In this document: positions 1 to 12,274 of the stretch, one piece after another
How positions within the stretch are numbered: position 1 is the first letter of the stretch
How the letters are laid out: every line of letters begins with the position of its first letter
Origin: Hofstenia miamia
Lineage: Eukaryota; Xenacoelomorpha; Acoela
Assembly: GCA_004352715.1 (NCBI GenBank)
Contig: SCFE01000070.1
Span: 637,330-701,329 of the forward strand
Direction: 5' to 3'
DNA: 64,000 nt
Program-made: the position numbers and the translations under genes
The notes under the pieces: generated by a model
Told to the model about the DNA's origin: nothing
Seen by the model: the letters and a program-made list of their open reading frames with translations, nothing else
Database searches by the model: none

Positions 1-998
1 ATTTTTTCAATTTTCAAGCTTAATTTATAATATTACAAGCATTATTGCAGCATTGAATTATAAAGATTTAAATGACTTAACCCTATTTACGTTGATTTTT
101 TGACATAAGTAAAATTACACCGATTTTTCACCGTTCTGTGATCCAAGCAGCTCATAGTTGTGCATGTGGTATAAAAAGTAATCATTATTTCAATGTTGAA
201 CATAAAGTTTTCTGAAGTCAGCACTTTTTAGAGTTAAGTATGGATTTTTTTTTAATTTTAGGTACACTTTGCCACTAGTTAAAAATAACCAAAATAATTT
301 TTTCTGAAAATGTTCAAAGAAATATAACTTAAAAGCATATACATCCTTAATGAAAAACCATAAAAATCACAATAGTGTTCAATGAAGTGGGTAAGATGAG
401 ATATAAATCATCAAAATTCAGACTCTAGAATTTATTAGAATAAATATACATAATTAAATTTCACTAATACTTTACTATAACAGTAAAATTAGCGGCACAC
501 TTGAAATATGAACTCAAACAAAGATGATATTAGCATGTAGTTATAAAGGCTATTACAAATTCTCTATACTTTTGTATCAAATATATCATAAAGGCCAAAG
601 TTTTGCTTTGTCTCTAATTTGATATCCGAAAATTGTCTGCCTCATGGGGTAATTAATATAATTGCATGAGATGTGTTGAATTCTGCTTGAAAACCAAAAA
701 ACCAAAAAATGTGATTTTCAATAATAAACTTCTAAGTTTGTGCATGTAATATATTTACACAATTTTGAGAAATGCTGTGTCATGTTCATTCGTCGGTAGT
801 TAGTGGAATCTACCGGCTTTTCTTTTTCATATATATGGTCTACCACATATTAAATTGGAAAACCTAACATAACGAAAAACTAACCAATTTTAGATATTTT
901 CGAGCTGATTTTGAATTTTTCTGGGTTCACGTGTGAAGAGAAAATAAATTTTTTACAGCCTGGGCAGTTTGAATTGGAGTCCGCCTCTCACTCGCTCC
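1..998. other. AT-rich intergenic sequence, no gene seen
   Basis: No coding or RNA gene is visible. A small hairpin (CGGTAG at 794-799 pairing with CTACCG at 810-815) is the only local structure noted. Near 945-960 an acceptor-like stretch ending in TTTTTTACAG precedes the open region described next. Confidence 0.6.
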
Positions 999-1307
999 AT
1001 GACACAGAATCAGCCTAACGCACGTATAGTCAACTTAGTAGATCGTATCACACAACGTCTTGATGAATTCGAACAACGACAGCCTCACAATCCTCCTCCA
1101 TAGGACCCTAAGATACCTACTCAATCTACCCAACAGAGTTCTGCACCACTTCTATCGAATGAACCGTTCTCTCCTAAATCAGTTTCTCTGGTGTGTCAGC
1201 AAATCAACACTCTTATTCAGTCACCCAGAACTCCACCACGTGATCACTACGAGATCGAGGTCGTGCTCGCTGTTTTCTACGAATACGAATGTCTCTCCGA
1301 CTTTTAA
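999..1307 (+). pseudogene. gag-like or exon-like open frame with one internal TAG
   Basis: Starting from ATG 999, this frame stays open for 102 codons except for a single TAG at 1101-1103 (codon 35), and ends at TAA 1305-1307. The frame is also open upstream to an acceptor-like TTTACAG near 960. The first part is hydrophilic and helix-prone (reads ...ARIVNLVDRITQRLDEFEQR...), then Pro/Ser/Gln-rich. That composition resembles the N-terminal part of LTR-retrotransposon Gag, but no zinc knuckle or protease follows, so family membership is inference. Base composition is less AT-rich than the flanks. It could instead be a decayed host exon. A different frame gives a 103-codon ORF (1060-1371), which I regard as a shadow because its residue composition is unremarkable. 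Confidence 0.3.
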
Positions 1308-2479
1308 AAATTGGTGTAAAAAGGGAAGCAGGGAGAGAAAGATAAAGGAAAATCCTTGTAGATACTACTAATAGAAAAAGATGAATTTGATCACAAAGCA
1401 ATTAAAAACAGATCGGCAAAAGAATAAATGAAGTGAGTGAATGAGACATCTAAACGAACTCTATCAAGTGAATATAATAATGTAAAGGCAATTAATAGGC
1501 CTACATTTGATGAGTAAAGTTTATTAAGGGAATACATCGGGAAAATGAAAATAAGCTGAACTTATTTGACAGAGGAGAGAGTAAAAAGTCATTAGCACCT
1601 GAAAAGTTTTTTTTTCTAATTGTTGAAGAATACATTTACAGAATGCGATACCAAAGTTGGTTGAGTAATAAAGGAAATCCTCTTCTTGTACTACACACAT
1701 TGGTTTCAAGCACAGTGTCAAATTTTATTAAAATCATAATCAAATAATAGTTGCCTACAATTGGGTAGCTTAGGAGAATGTAGAAGAGTTCTTCTTGTTT
1801 GGGCAAAACTGGATTGCATTAGTCTACAAAAAGAATGCTACTTCCAATCGCACCAAATGAGACATCATTTCTGCCCTCATCAATAATAGTGATTGTTACA
1901 CACTCTCCTTTCATCTCTTGGAGAATAATCCGAATTTGTGATGTTCTTCACAAATTTGTTGTAAATAAAATTGCCAATATTTCAACTATGCCACTAAACA
2001 TGAAATAATTTGTTTTTTGTCATGAAGAAATTTCGTTATCAAATGTACTGATAAAGTTTTCTACAAATCTGATTTACAAACATCAAGATTCATAGCACCA
2101 CTGCTGAAGGTCCTTAAATGTTACATTTGCACAGATTTGCGCAGACATTAACAAAATGTTAAATTATCCGAATAGCTTGCAAAATTAACGCGCATTTGCT
2201 CATAAGATTACAGTTTGAAAATTTATGACTTGTATATAGATAAGTTTGTTTTGTGGAAAATTGTTTTGTAAAACTTGTCATATCCAGAGAATAAAACAGA
2301 AATAGACTATTGCGTTTCAGTATCCCAAACAACTACAACACATATAGTGCAGACCTCAAGACCTCTCTTCATCTAAGATGGCGTGTGTGACTAAGCAGAT
2401 TGACTTACACAGTTAGCCTGTTATAATGAAAATGATAGTGATTTTAGGACTGCAAGTGAAAACCATTTGATATACGAAA
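1308..2479. other. intergenic, nothing recognised
   Basis: AT-rich sequence with only short, low-complexity frames and no repeat match elsewhere in the window that I could see. Confidence 0.5.
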
Positions 2480-2526
2480 CCGACCTGAAATCGGATCGGG
2501 TTAAATCGGGTACCCGATGTCACTCT
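2480..2526 (-). repeat. hAT-like terminal motif with GGGTACCCGAT core
   Basis: Read on the minus strand this begins GAGAGTGACATCGGGTACC and continues with repeated CCGAT/GGGTT words. The CATCGGGTAC core recurs at 24773 and 42873 next to CAGAGATGGG, so it is probably one end of a dispersed non-autonomous hAT-like family. No partner end was found nearby. Confidence 0.35.
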
Positions 2527-5295
2527 CTAAAACCTATTAGAAAACAATTTAAAAATACCAGAAAACATCAATAAGATGTTGAAATGAAGAGACCTTCATT
2601 TATGGAGTTTTCAAATCTAAATAGGCTAAAACTCAAAGGAAAATAAAAAATTCTAAACCTAAAACGCCTGTTACTAAAATTCAGTAAGTACGGAGCAAGT
2701 ACTCCAAATACAAAATGTCATCGTAAAAATACCGGGCTAGTAATAATTTATGGATTCGTGTGACTGCTTACCAAATCTGCATACCTTGTGAATTCGACTT
2801 GTTAGAGCTTCGACAGAACCATGTTTGCATGTATTGCAAAGTTCTTTGGAAGCTGAGGTTTGAGAAAATTATCAGAATTTTAAGAAATATAAAAATATTC
2901 TTAATCAAGCGCCACATACTTAAAAAAATTCTAGTGCGATAAAAATAACAAATTCAACGTTGAGATCAGTTAATTGCTGTATGATAAGCTAATGTTTGAA
3001 TGCTTTCTTGAAAGCCATGATATCCGATAAATTCGTTAGGGTTACAGACAAAGCATTAAATAATTTTGGACCACAAACGCTAAGCATATTATCACAAGAA
3101 GCAAGACGAGTCTTCCGCATAACCAGTGACTTGCCAAGTTTAAGTAAATGCAATATATTTATAAATTAGCTTCAAGAAACTTAAATGTGAAAGCATTATA
3201 TAACACAGGCTAAGGAATAGGGGTGGCTCAGAGGGTTGCCCCCTCCCAATAATGATCCCAGGTGGCACTTATTTTTGCATCTAATCTTTATAAATTTAAT
3301 ATATTTTGCTTTGCATAGGAAGCAGCCCCTCCAAAAATAATATTGTTCCTTAGCTCTTGCTATATAAACTGACAGTACTTACAAATTTGAGCAGTTAAGA
3401 GCTCAAAATATGTCAGGATCATTTCTCTGACAGTTTTAATCCTACTGTATTTTGGACCAGCAAAATAAAAACGATATCGTCATTTTATTAAAGAAAATGG
3501 AATAATAACGTGATGTCAATATTTAGGAGTGAATCTTATATTGGTCGTACCTAATATTAATAGAAATCATTTTTTAAATGTCTATCTTCTACATCGAAAT
3601 AATTTGGATAAATGATTAGATTTAAGATTTGAATATCATTGATGATTTCATTATTCCTCCACATCTGCACGACCTCTGTAGTAGAAACTCAACTCGTTGA
3701 ATAAGTATTATAACTCGGTGAATCATTTGAGTCTTTGCCTTCGAATTTGTTACACTTTTGAAAGAGCTTCATATTTAATTTTCAAAGTATAGAACATTTG
3801 TTTATATGTTAATAAAAAACACTTTATATAAAAAATAAAAGACTGCTGAGAAATACTTCAGCGAATGTGGTACTCTGATCTTGTCAACATCATGGTTCAG
3901 GAGTTTTCTATAAGAGTAATTAATAAGTTTTAAATAAATTGGCCCAGCGAATTTGAGAATCCAATATAAGTAGTTTTGAAATTAAATCCTTTTTTCAAAT
4001 GCTGGTGACAATCCTGCAGAACTAAAAATTGAATATTTGTCTTCCAAATTCCTATCGGCAAATGTTGACAACAATTTAATCGCATTAGAGAATATGTTTC
4101 TCACTAATATTAATGCAATGGATTAATTAAATAACTCAATAAATATCTGCATTAATTTATATGCTTAGATATTTTGAAAAAATCTAAATCGTTGAAAAGC
4201 TTTTTGTAATAATCAATTGCAACGTGACGTCATAATTACCGTTAAATATACTGTAAACTTTTGCCTAAAAAATGCACTTAACGTAAGCTTCACAGTTATT
4301 ATTTTTTCCGAGGGCAAGTTAGGCAATTGGTTTACGGTCATGTTAACGTAAAACGACATTTGTTGCCGGTGTTGTTTACGGTTCGATTTTCACTTGTTAG
4401 CCTATTGAATTTGGATCACTTCACTTAGCCATTGGGATATCTATTGTTGAGCGTGCGGAATGTAATTTTGAAACTTTCTACTAAAGCATATTGCTGTGAC
4501 TACAGTAGTTGAAAAAATAACCTTTTTTTATTTAAAGAATCCTGAATTTTTGAAAAAAATTAAATTCTCTTCATACCTATAGTTATTTGATTATAAGTTC
4601 TCGTGCTCATAAAAGCAAAAAAGACCATTAGCTATTTATTTATGTGTAAATAGATCTCTCGATCCCATTGATACGTACCTCAATAGGAAAGATTTTAGAT
4701 CTTTATAATTTCTTAGAATTAAATGAATTCATAATATTTTCAAGAACAATAAAAGTTTTTTTAGGAAATTCCTCGGTTGCTTAACGTCAATAATTCAAAT
4801 AATAATGAATACATGCTATATTTCATATGCAAAATTTATATGTTCACTGTACGTTTTTTCTTTTTCAAAGTAATATTTGTTTTACGATAGTTCAGAGTTT
4901 TTGTAAAAATAAGTTGAAAACCAATATATGTGTTTAACCATAACAGATTGCATTGAAAAGAGATGGTAGAATTGTAATAACTGTCGAGTAGTATTTCTCA
5001 TGCCAATTTACTGTCACATTTATTATTAACATTTTGATTGGCTACTTCATATTTTTGCTTAAGCTCTTCTTTTCGAAGCTGTTAGTTTATTAATAACTAG
5101 TTTGGATTTAAATTTGATTTATTAATAGCAATGTTTTAAAATAAATTGATGGGCACAAGAACTATAATCACCTCATCAAGTCGTGACAAGAAATGTATGA
5201 AAATTTAGATTTACATATTACAATTATGAATCAGTAGTTGAAATTGTATAATAAACAATTTTATAGTATTTTTTTTAACATTAAGTAACTTCAAA
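2527..5295. other. intergenic, no gene seen
   Basis: No convincing open frame. A weak inverted pair (GCTAAGGAAT near 3210 and ATTGTTCCTTAGC near 3347) brackets a slightly GC-richer 150 bp, too weak to call an element. Confidence 0.5.
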
Positions 5296-5520
5296 GGTGG
5301 ACTTCGTATACGCAGCATTTACTGAAGAGGCCGACATCTTAGTCATGACCAAAAGCCCTGCAAAAGATTTTGAAAATATAGAGAAACGAAACTCTAAAAA
5401 AAGCATTTCATGATTCTAGAGTTTACATTTTTCAGAAAAGTTTTTTGCATAGCCAGTCAAAATTACTTCTGCAAACTTGAGAGAATGGCGGTTTAGCATG
5501 CCCCCTTGCGTACGCCACTG
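5296..5520. repeat. MITE-like element with CAGTGGCGTACGCA terminus
   Basis: The right end, read on the minus strand, is CAGTGGCGTACGCAAGGGGG. The left end is a decayed GGTGG...CGTATACGCAGCATTT. The interior (about 5320-5465) aligns with 35220-35365, sharing GATTTTGAAAATAT-type, GCATTTCA.GATTCTAGA and AGCCAGTCAAAATTA words. Two copies with related ends and no coding capacity indicate a non-autonomous DNA-transposon family. Superfamily assignment (hAT-like from the CAG.GG start) is inference. Confidence 0.5.
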
Positions 5521-6307
5521 ACTATGTGCAACAATTGGATTGCGATTTGTGTTTTACATATTACTTTGAGCTAAATTTAATATCTCAAATCATACTAGAA
5601 CAATGATTATATTGTCTTGCAGACAAAGTAAATTAAACTTTTGTCAACATTTTGCAAGCAGACTCCCGGAATAAATTTTCTCCATTTTACTTATAAAATG
5701 TTTAGAACATCCTATAAAATTACATCTGTTAGTCAATCGCAATTCATCTACTTTTCCTGTTAAATAATTAATTTGAAATATTTAAAAATTCGCCTCATGG
5801 GACAATTAAACGAATAGTAATTTAAATCTTAACTTTGTGAGAATCCACAGTTAAGACATTAATTTACGGTTGATCAATTGTCTTTGAAATTGTTTTTACC
5901 TAAAAACTTTGTTTCCTACAATTTTCTAACAGTAACACTAGAACCAATCAACAACTATGGGAGAATGGAATATTTTTAATAACAATTTATATATATATAC
6001 AGTACTGGCCAAAAGTTTGAGAACAGTAATCTGTCTAAGGCGTGTTTTAGGCTATTTCCTGGAAACTTTGTAAAATTCCTGGAATTCCAAATTTTTCTTA
6101 GAATTTATAACAGATTCATTTAGCCAACAAATGCACACAACTTTAGATTTACACACAATACATTTTCACTGAAAAAGCATTATCATTATAGTTTGAAATA
6201 TGGTCCGTGGTATTGAAATTTCACCAACAAAGCGTGCGCAAATTCATATCTTGTACAAGGAGGGATACAAGATATGAATTTGCTATAGCTGTTATAATGG
6301 GCGTGTC

Positions 6308-6507
6308 NGGGGTAATTCATTTTCGCTTCTGGGATTGTCTCCCAGAAAGATTGCATGAGTCCCCTTTTGCTTAATTTCATATGAATGCGTTCTTGTATGT
6401 CAATTTTCAATGTTATGCATTTGACGTTGACCGTGATCTGATTGAATGGCTTCAACAATTCTTCTAGTTCTGTGCGTGTGAATGCTTCCATAAACATTAA
6501 TTTCATN
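6308..6507. other. 198-bp N-bounded insert between duplicated Tc1 flanks
   Basis: Bases 6309-6506 sit between two single Ns. The 231 bp before them (6077-6307) repeat after them (6508-6738). The insert has no Tc1 similarity and is open on its whole minus strand (MEAFTRTELEELL...). It looks like a foreign contig scaffolded into the element. Confidence 0.6.
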
Positions 6508-6630
6508 TCCTGGAATTCCAAATTTTTCTTAGAATTTATAACAGATTCATTTAGCCAACAAATGCACACAACTTTAGATTTACACACAATACATTTTCAC
6601 TGAAAAAGCATTATCATTATAGTTTGAAAT

Positions 6631-7500
6631 ATGGTCCGTGGTATTGAAATTTCACCAACAAAGCGTGCGCAAATTCATATCTTGTACAAGGAGGGATACA
6701 AGATATGAATTTGCTATAGCTGTTATAATGGGCGTGTCAGTAACTTCGGTATCCAGGAGTGTTACTCGCTATCAGCAAATGTAAAATTTTCCTCTCTCAA
6801 CCGGTCTGGAAGACCAAAACTGACATCCCCTCAGACTGACCGTCTCATTCACCGTTACGTCGTCAATCAACCATTCTCTTCATCTTCTGAAGTCAAAGNG
6901 TTACTTTTATTTCTACCAGAAATCGCTCATCATCAGTGTCGATCCATTTGATCGTGCTGTCTTGGATCATGTGTCCCCATTTTTCTATATTTATCCTGTC
7001 AATCACTGTTTGTGTTTTTGGGGATAGTAACAACTGTGACAAGGTTAATAGTGATTCTTCCTTAGTAATCTCTAGTTGTGTTTTTGTCACCATTTCGCNT
7101 TCTCTTCATCTTCTGAAGTCAAAGCAAATCTAGGTGCGGTAGTGCAGAATGTATCAACACGCACCATTAGGCGTCGATTGAATACTACCTTTGACCTTCA
7201 ATCGTGCAAACCGGCAGCCAAACCCTGATTGTCTTCAAAGAACATTCGAGAGCAGTTGCTCTTCTGCGGGCAATACCAACACGACACCCCTGAGATGTGG
7301 CATCAAGTAATGTTTAGTGACAATCCAAAATTTGCCAGTTTACATCATACCGGGCACACGTTCGATGACCAAGAAACCAAATGTTCAACACACGTTACAC
7401 ACAACAAACTGTCCGCTTAGCACCTTCTATGATGATATGGGGTGCTATAACTGCGAATGGGCGTTCTGCCTGTTTGGTCAATAATATCGGACATACAAAA
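6631..7500 (+). pseudogene. Tc1-type transposase relic, C-terminus missing
   Basis: Cut-and-paste transposase of the IS630-Tc1-mariner superfamily, no longer functional. The reading starts at ATG 6631 (MVRGIEISPTKRAQIHILYK), breaks by frameshift and stop near 6707, and resumes with the linker and second helix-turn-helix: SGRPKLTSP near 6810 and VSTRTIRRRL near 7155. The catalytic-domain start follows at 7229-7420: KNIREQLLFC, then W..VMFSDNPKF holding the first catalytic Asp. MMIWGAITANG lies near 7430 after another break. The second Asp and the Glu of the DDE triad are absent because the element is deleted before its right TIR. A duplicate of the 5' part (ATG 6200) is probably an assembly repeat. 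Confidence 0.75.
6899..7099. other. 199-bp N-bounded insert between duplicated Tc1 flanks
   Basis: Bases 6900-7098 lie between single Ns, with the 25 bp at 6874-6898 repeated at 7100-7124. Like the previous insert it is open throughout on the minus strand (INIEKWGHMIQDSTIKW within it) and unrelated to Tc1. A misplaced short contig, possibly coding, is the simplest reading. Confidence 0.6.
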
Positions 7501-7658
7501 TATTTGTGAGTTTTTCTGAATTAACTATTTATTTTCTAGATGGTGTTATCATATTGTTTCTATATTGTGTTATTATATTGTTTTTACATTGCGTTTTTTA
7601 GTATAAAATACAAAATTTCTAAATTTGGAAATTGTTCCCAAAGTTTTGGCCAGTACTG

Positions 7659-8169
7659 TGTGTGAGTATATATATAATAATATATATATATATTTATATA
7701 TTTATATATAAATATGAATATTGGTGCTTGGTATTGCATTTTGTACACATATTACTGTTTTGTAATAATTCCATACAAACGTATATCAATATTTTGGTTA
7801 ATTGAAAGCTAACTGTTTTAAGAAAAGAAAATTATTTTTTATTGCTTTATTATGATTTGCAAACTTTTTCATACTATGATTGACTATTGTTTTTAGTGCT
7901 ATTGTAGCTTAGCTTATGTCACAATTCAAATTAATTGTACAAATTTCTGAATACGTAAACACATGTCTAACTTGTTTCGGACAATTCCAAATTGGGACAA
8001 TTCTAACATCTATTCAAACTTGTTGATGTAAATTGACATGGAATTATAATGAATCATTTAAAATAATATCTTTTCATAATTGACGAATTCTTATAATTTC
8101 ATTCTTGTTCTCAATTGATTGTTTCTCATCAGAGACATTAGGAAGAATTAAATATTGCAATAAAGCTAA
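7659..8169. other. (TA)n tract then intergenic sequence
   Basis: An imperfect TA microsatellite follows the Tc1 element at about 7667-7720. The rest is AT-rich with no gene seen. Confidence 0.6.
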
Positions 8170-10158
8170 ATAACAACACAAAATCTTAGAGTGTAATAAG
8201 GAGAATACAAAATATTTCTTCAGAGGTTGAGGGCTCTGCAGCTTTAAATTGATGTTAGTTCTGATATTTGAAGTTATAAAACATGAAAATGCGTCAGATT
8301 CAATTGCCTTTTTAAACACATTCAAGAGAAGGCAAATGAATCGGAAGTTGATGATTGCAAATGATTCTGCGATAGTGGAAAATTTATTCCCTCCAACTGT
8401 ATTCAAAGATTAAAGATGTTGGAGATTTTTTGATGAAGGTAAACATATCAAAATGTAAAATTGTACTTGGATTGGTGCGAGATAAATGATATAATATTCC
8501 AACACCTTCTATGTAAGTCTTGTGAAAAATTTTTTGAAGAATATATTTAATCTCTTTCTGATAAAATTCAATCTATAAACAGACTCATGCTGCATTTCGA
8601 TGGTAAAAATTACACTCGTTTTTCAATGCTAAAATATAATATGATTACATAATGCTGTTTTGAGCTTCAACAAAATGTATAAAACAAAATCTATATGCTG
8701 TGTGTCAAAGGCATGTTCTAGATAGAGTGCCCGGTTGGTGCTTGATAAAGTATACGAAAGTGATACAAGACTCCAAACATGAATTATTACATTATTGAGA
8801 TAAAATATAGGTTATGGAAAATATGTGATTGAACAAGAGGAAATTTTAAAGTTTTTGATGACTATAATTTTTTAAAAAAAATTTGGTTCTGGAGGGTAAA
8901 TATTTTAGTGACAAATACATTATTGAGCATTCAAATTATTTAGCTCCAATTATCTGCCAAACACGATTGAAAACAAGAGCAACATACTGTCCTTAATTGT
9001 CATTAAAACCTGACGATAAGGTCCAATTAAAAACTGAAATAATGATACATTCTTGACGGTGACTATTTACAAACCTTCTGAATCAATTCTAGAAAGCAAC
9101 AATTTTGTTCTCATAAGCATTGGTTTAGTGGAAAGGATATTTCAACAAATGAAATATGTAAATTTCTCAGCCTAACATTGTAAAAACTAAGCCATGTAAA
9201 GATATGTTTTTTCATTGATTACAAAAATAATTGTATATGCTTAACCATGCCGGATTTTTTGGAATATGTCATATATTTTTGGACATGCAATTTAAGTCAA
9301 CAATGGCAATATAATTTTTTAAAATATTTTAAATTTAAGCGCGGATTAACAAAGAAATATAGGAATTTTGTGGTATTAATATTTGAGGGAATTGTAAAAA
9401 TTTCAACCTTTACTGATGAACTTCAATAGATAAAAAAGGTAATAACTTCTCATTTGCAAAGTCATGAAGATTTCTTATTATTTTAGTGCTAACTACTGTA
9501 CAGAACTCCGGACTTTTAAAACTTTCAAAATAATTTTTATCCATTGACATTACAGGAATATTTGAGCAAATATAAAAGTTGATATTTGTGACTAAATGTG
9601 ATTTATGTATTTCAATTATGTGTACACAGAAGGTAGTATTTACTGATATAAAATGCAAAATATTCAAGAAAAACAGTTTTTCCATAGTCTGCAATGTTAA
9701 CCAGAATACTGCCAGGTACCGGGTCCACGGTCGTTATCAAAAACAGCAAACCACAGAGATCATATACAGGAGAGGGATTGAGATCAATTTATTTAGTATT
9801 TTTCATTCAAACTATTAAGTTATATTATAAAATATGCTTAATTTTAGCAAATTCTAAATTAGTACCGTATTAGAAATTGATATACTAATAGCAACTCGAC
9901 TGGAAACGGGATTGCCAACTTATACACAGGATGGGACTAGTACGAGTTTGGGATAAAAAATGATTTGAAGCTTCAGTGTAATTGCGACCATTAATGCAAA
10001 CACGGGTAAAGAATAGGAGTTAATGGCATGTTGATATATTTTCTCCAGCGCGGTGTTGTCGAAATGTGTCAGCCGCACTATTGACATGTATTATAAGGAT
10101 ATTAAAACCCTTTGATTTGATAGAATGAAGAATACATTTTTCTAGCAGTGAAATAATT
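8170..10158 (+). repeat. tandem duplication, unit 1
   Basis: This stretch and the next unit (10177-11949) share three colinear blocks: 8170-8385 with 10177-10395, 9367-9590 with 10392-10636, and 9618-10158 with 11403-11949. Unit 1 keeps 8386-9366, which unit 2 lacks. The 110-codon minus frame at 8074-8406 straddles the start, is broken in unit 2 and is not supported as a gene. No TE protein is visible. Confidence 0.75.
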
Positions 10159-10176
10159 AATTAGTGAAATAAATAA

Positions 10177-11949
10177 AAAACAACACAAAATCTTAGAGTG
10201 TAATAATCAGAATACAAAATATTTCTTCAGAGGTTTAGGGCGCTGCAGCTTTAAATTGATGTCAGTTCTGATATTTGAAGTTAGAAAACATGAAAATCCG
10301 TCAGGTTCAATTGCCTTTTTAAGCACATTCAAGAGAAAGCAAATGAATCTGAAGTTGATGATTGCAAATGATTCTGCGATAGTGGAAAATTTTGTGGTAT
10401 TAATATTTGAGGGAATTGTAAAAATTCATTGAAAATTTCAACCTTTACTGATGAACTTCAATATATGAAAAAGGTAGTGACGTCTCATTTGCAAAGTCAT
10501 GAAAATTTCTTATTATTTTAGTGCTAACTACTGTACAGATCTCCGGACTTTTAAAACCTTCAAAATTATTATTATCCATTGACTTTACAGGAATATTTGT
10601 TTTCTGATACTACAAGAATAAAAGTTGATATTTGTGAAAAATTTTGATTTATTTCTCTGGTTGAAACAATTTACATTTATTAAATGCTGTGATTATTTAT
10701 ATACATTCTCATATACAGGGTCATCACTGAGCTCTGCAGCCACTCATTAGCCCATGTAGCTCATTTGGGCTGTACACCCATTTCTCATAGAAAACAATAA
10801 TAGATTGCCATTGCACTGTGAAGGTTTCCTATTATTTGATGAATCATTTTCGCAATACTTTTAACAAAACTTTTGCAATTACGAATTCAAGTAATATTGG
10901 ATTAAGGGACTTCAATACAACATTTGAAATAGATGACAATACTAGCTAACAAAATCCATACTCGAGCATAGATGTACATGAAACCCAGTGAATAATTTTG
11001 AATGATACTTTTTGAACATGTCTTTAGTCATATTTCCACCATTGTCCCGCAGCATCGGATTTTAAACTGCATTCTATTTACATTTGAAGAAAAATATATT
11101 CAATTAAGAAAATATTTTGATCGATATTTCCCGTTGAATATCCATGGGGGAGGGTGGGGTGGGTGAATCTTAAAAAATGGCAATGTTCAAGTATTAAAAA
11201 TTTTGTCATCTATAAAATATGATTGAAATATTTCAGTAGTGTAACGTGCATTCTTTTTACATAATAGGTTTCCTCAAGTATAAAACTTGACTGAAATATG
11301 TCTACTGAGAAGAGAGTACTATACATTGATATTTCAATTTGAAGATTCAAGAGGTATTAAAGCCTTAATAAATTTGGCAATTGTAGTGTCTTTCAATACC
11401 AATGTGTACATAGAAGGTAGCATTTACTGATATAAAATGCAAAATATTCAAGAAAAACAGTTTTTCCATAATCTGCAAAGTTAACCAGAATACTGCCGGG
11501 TACTGGGTCCACGAGCGTGATCAAATCAAAAAACAGCAAACCACCGAGATCAGTGCGGGAGAGGGGATGAGATCAATTTATTTAGTATTTCTCATTCAAA
11601 CTATTATATTTGCTTATTTAAATATGCATAATTTTAGCAAATTCTAAATTAGTACCGTATCATAAATTGATATAAGAATAGCAACTCGACCGGAAACGGG
11701 ATTGCCAACTTATACACAGGATGGGACTATTACGAGTTTGGAGTAAAAATGATATGAAGCCTCAGTGTAATTGCGACCATTAATACAAACACGGGTAAAG
11801 AATAAGAGTTAATGGCATGTTGATATATTTTCTCCAGCGCGGTGTTGTCGAAATGTGTCAGCCGCACTATTGACATGCATTATAAGGATATTAAAAACCT
11901 TTGATTTGATAGAATGAAGAATACATTTTTCTAACAGTGAAATAATTAT
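10177..11949 (+). repeat. tandem duplication, unit 2 (internal deletion plus insertion)
   Basis: Second unit of the duplication starting near 8170. Its 5' part joins 8385-like to 9367-like sequence at a short AATTT microhomology, so about 980 bp is deleted. It also carries about 750 bp (roughly 10640-11400) not present in unit 1. That extra piece contains the G-quadruplex motif at 11146. No splice-site consensus is seen at the deletion junction, so a retrocopy is unlikely. Confidence 0.75.
11146..11163 (+). other. canonical G-quadruplex motif
   Basis: GGGGGAGGGTGGGGTGGG: four G-runs of three or more separated by single-base loops, the arrangement expected to form a very stable parallel quadruplex. 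It stands out in an AT-rich window. Confidence 0.8.
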
Positions 11950-12274
11950 CCATGCTTAAATTGACAGAAAGACTGTCAAATGTAGTGTTATTCAAATGGG
12001 AATTCCAATGTCTATGAACTAAGTTAAATTCATTTGTGTAACATTCCTAAATATGCTACATAATTCTATCAATTGTGAATTATGAACATTTTTGTGCAAA
12101 ATTAATACCTATTTCTATTTAAGATGTTGATTCTAGCAGATCTGTTTGCACTAAACATGCATATATAAAAGAGAATAGCTTTTGATACATGATTAGAGTT
12201 TACTAATGAAGCAAAATTTACGAAATTAAATAATTAACAAGGACTCAAGATCTCATCCCTATATAATGGAACAA

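Larger units (their letters stand above)
6000..7658 (+). mobile_element. Tc1/mariner element (Tc1-A) with both TIRs, coding region decayed
   Basis: The left TIR at 6000 reads CAGTACTGGCCAAAAGTTTG. The right end at 7658, on the minus strand, reads CAGTACTGGCCAAAACTTTG. A TA lies immediately left (5998-5999); the right flank is TG, a decayed target site. Inside is a broken Tc1-type transposase on the plus strand. Two stretches (6309-6506 and 6900-7098) bounded by single Ns and flanked by repeated sequence do not fit the element and look like misplaced contigs. Removing them and the duplicated flanks leaves only about 1 kb. That is short for Tc1 (usually 1.3-1.6 kb) and agrees with the absence of the C-terminal catalytic region. 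Confidence 0.85.

Noticed and set aside
4223-4232. TGACGTCA (CRE-like) sites near 4226 and 38125
   Set aside because: An 8-bp palindrome is expected about once in a window this size; no gene is adjacent.
8126-8140. CTGATGAG words that might mark hammerhead ribozymes (8126 reverse, 13199, 14117)
   Set aside because: None is followed by a pairable stem II and GAAA core.
8074-8406. 110-codon minus-strand ORF
   Set aside because: Interrupted in the duplicated unit at 10177-10400 and without recognisable content.
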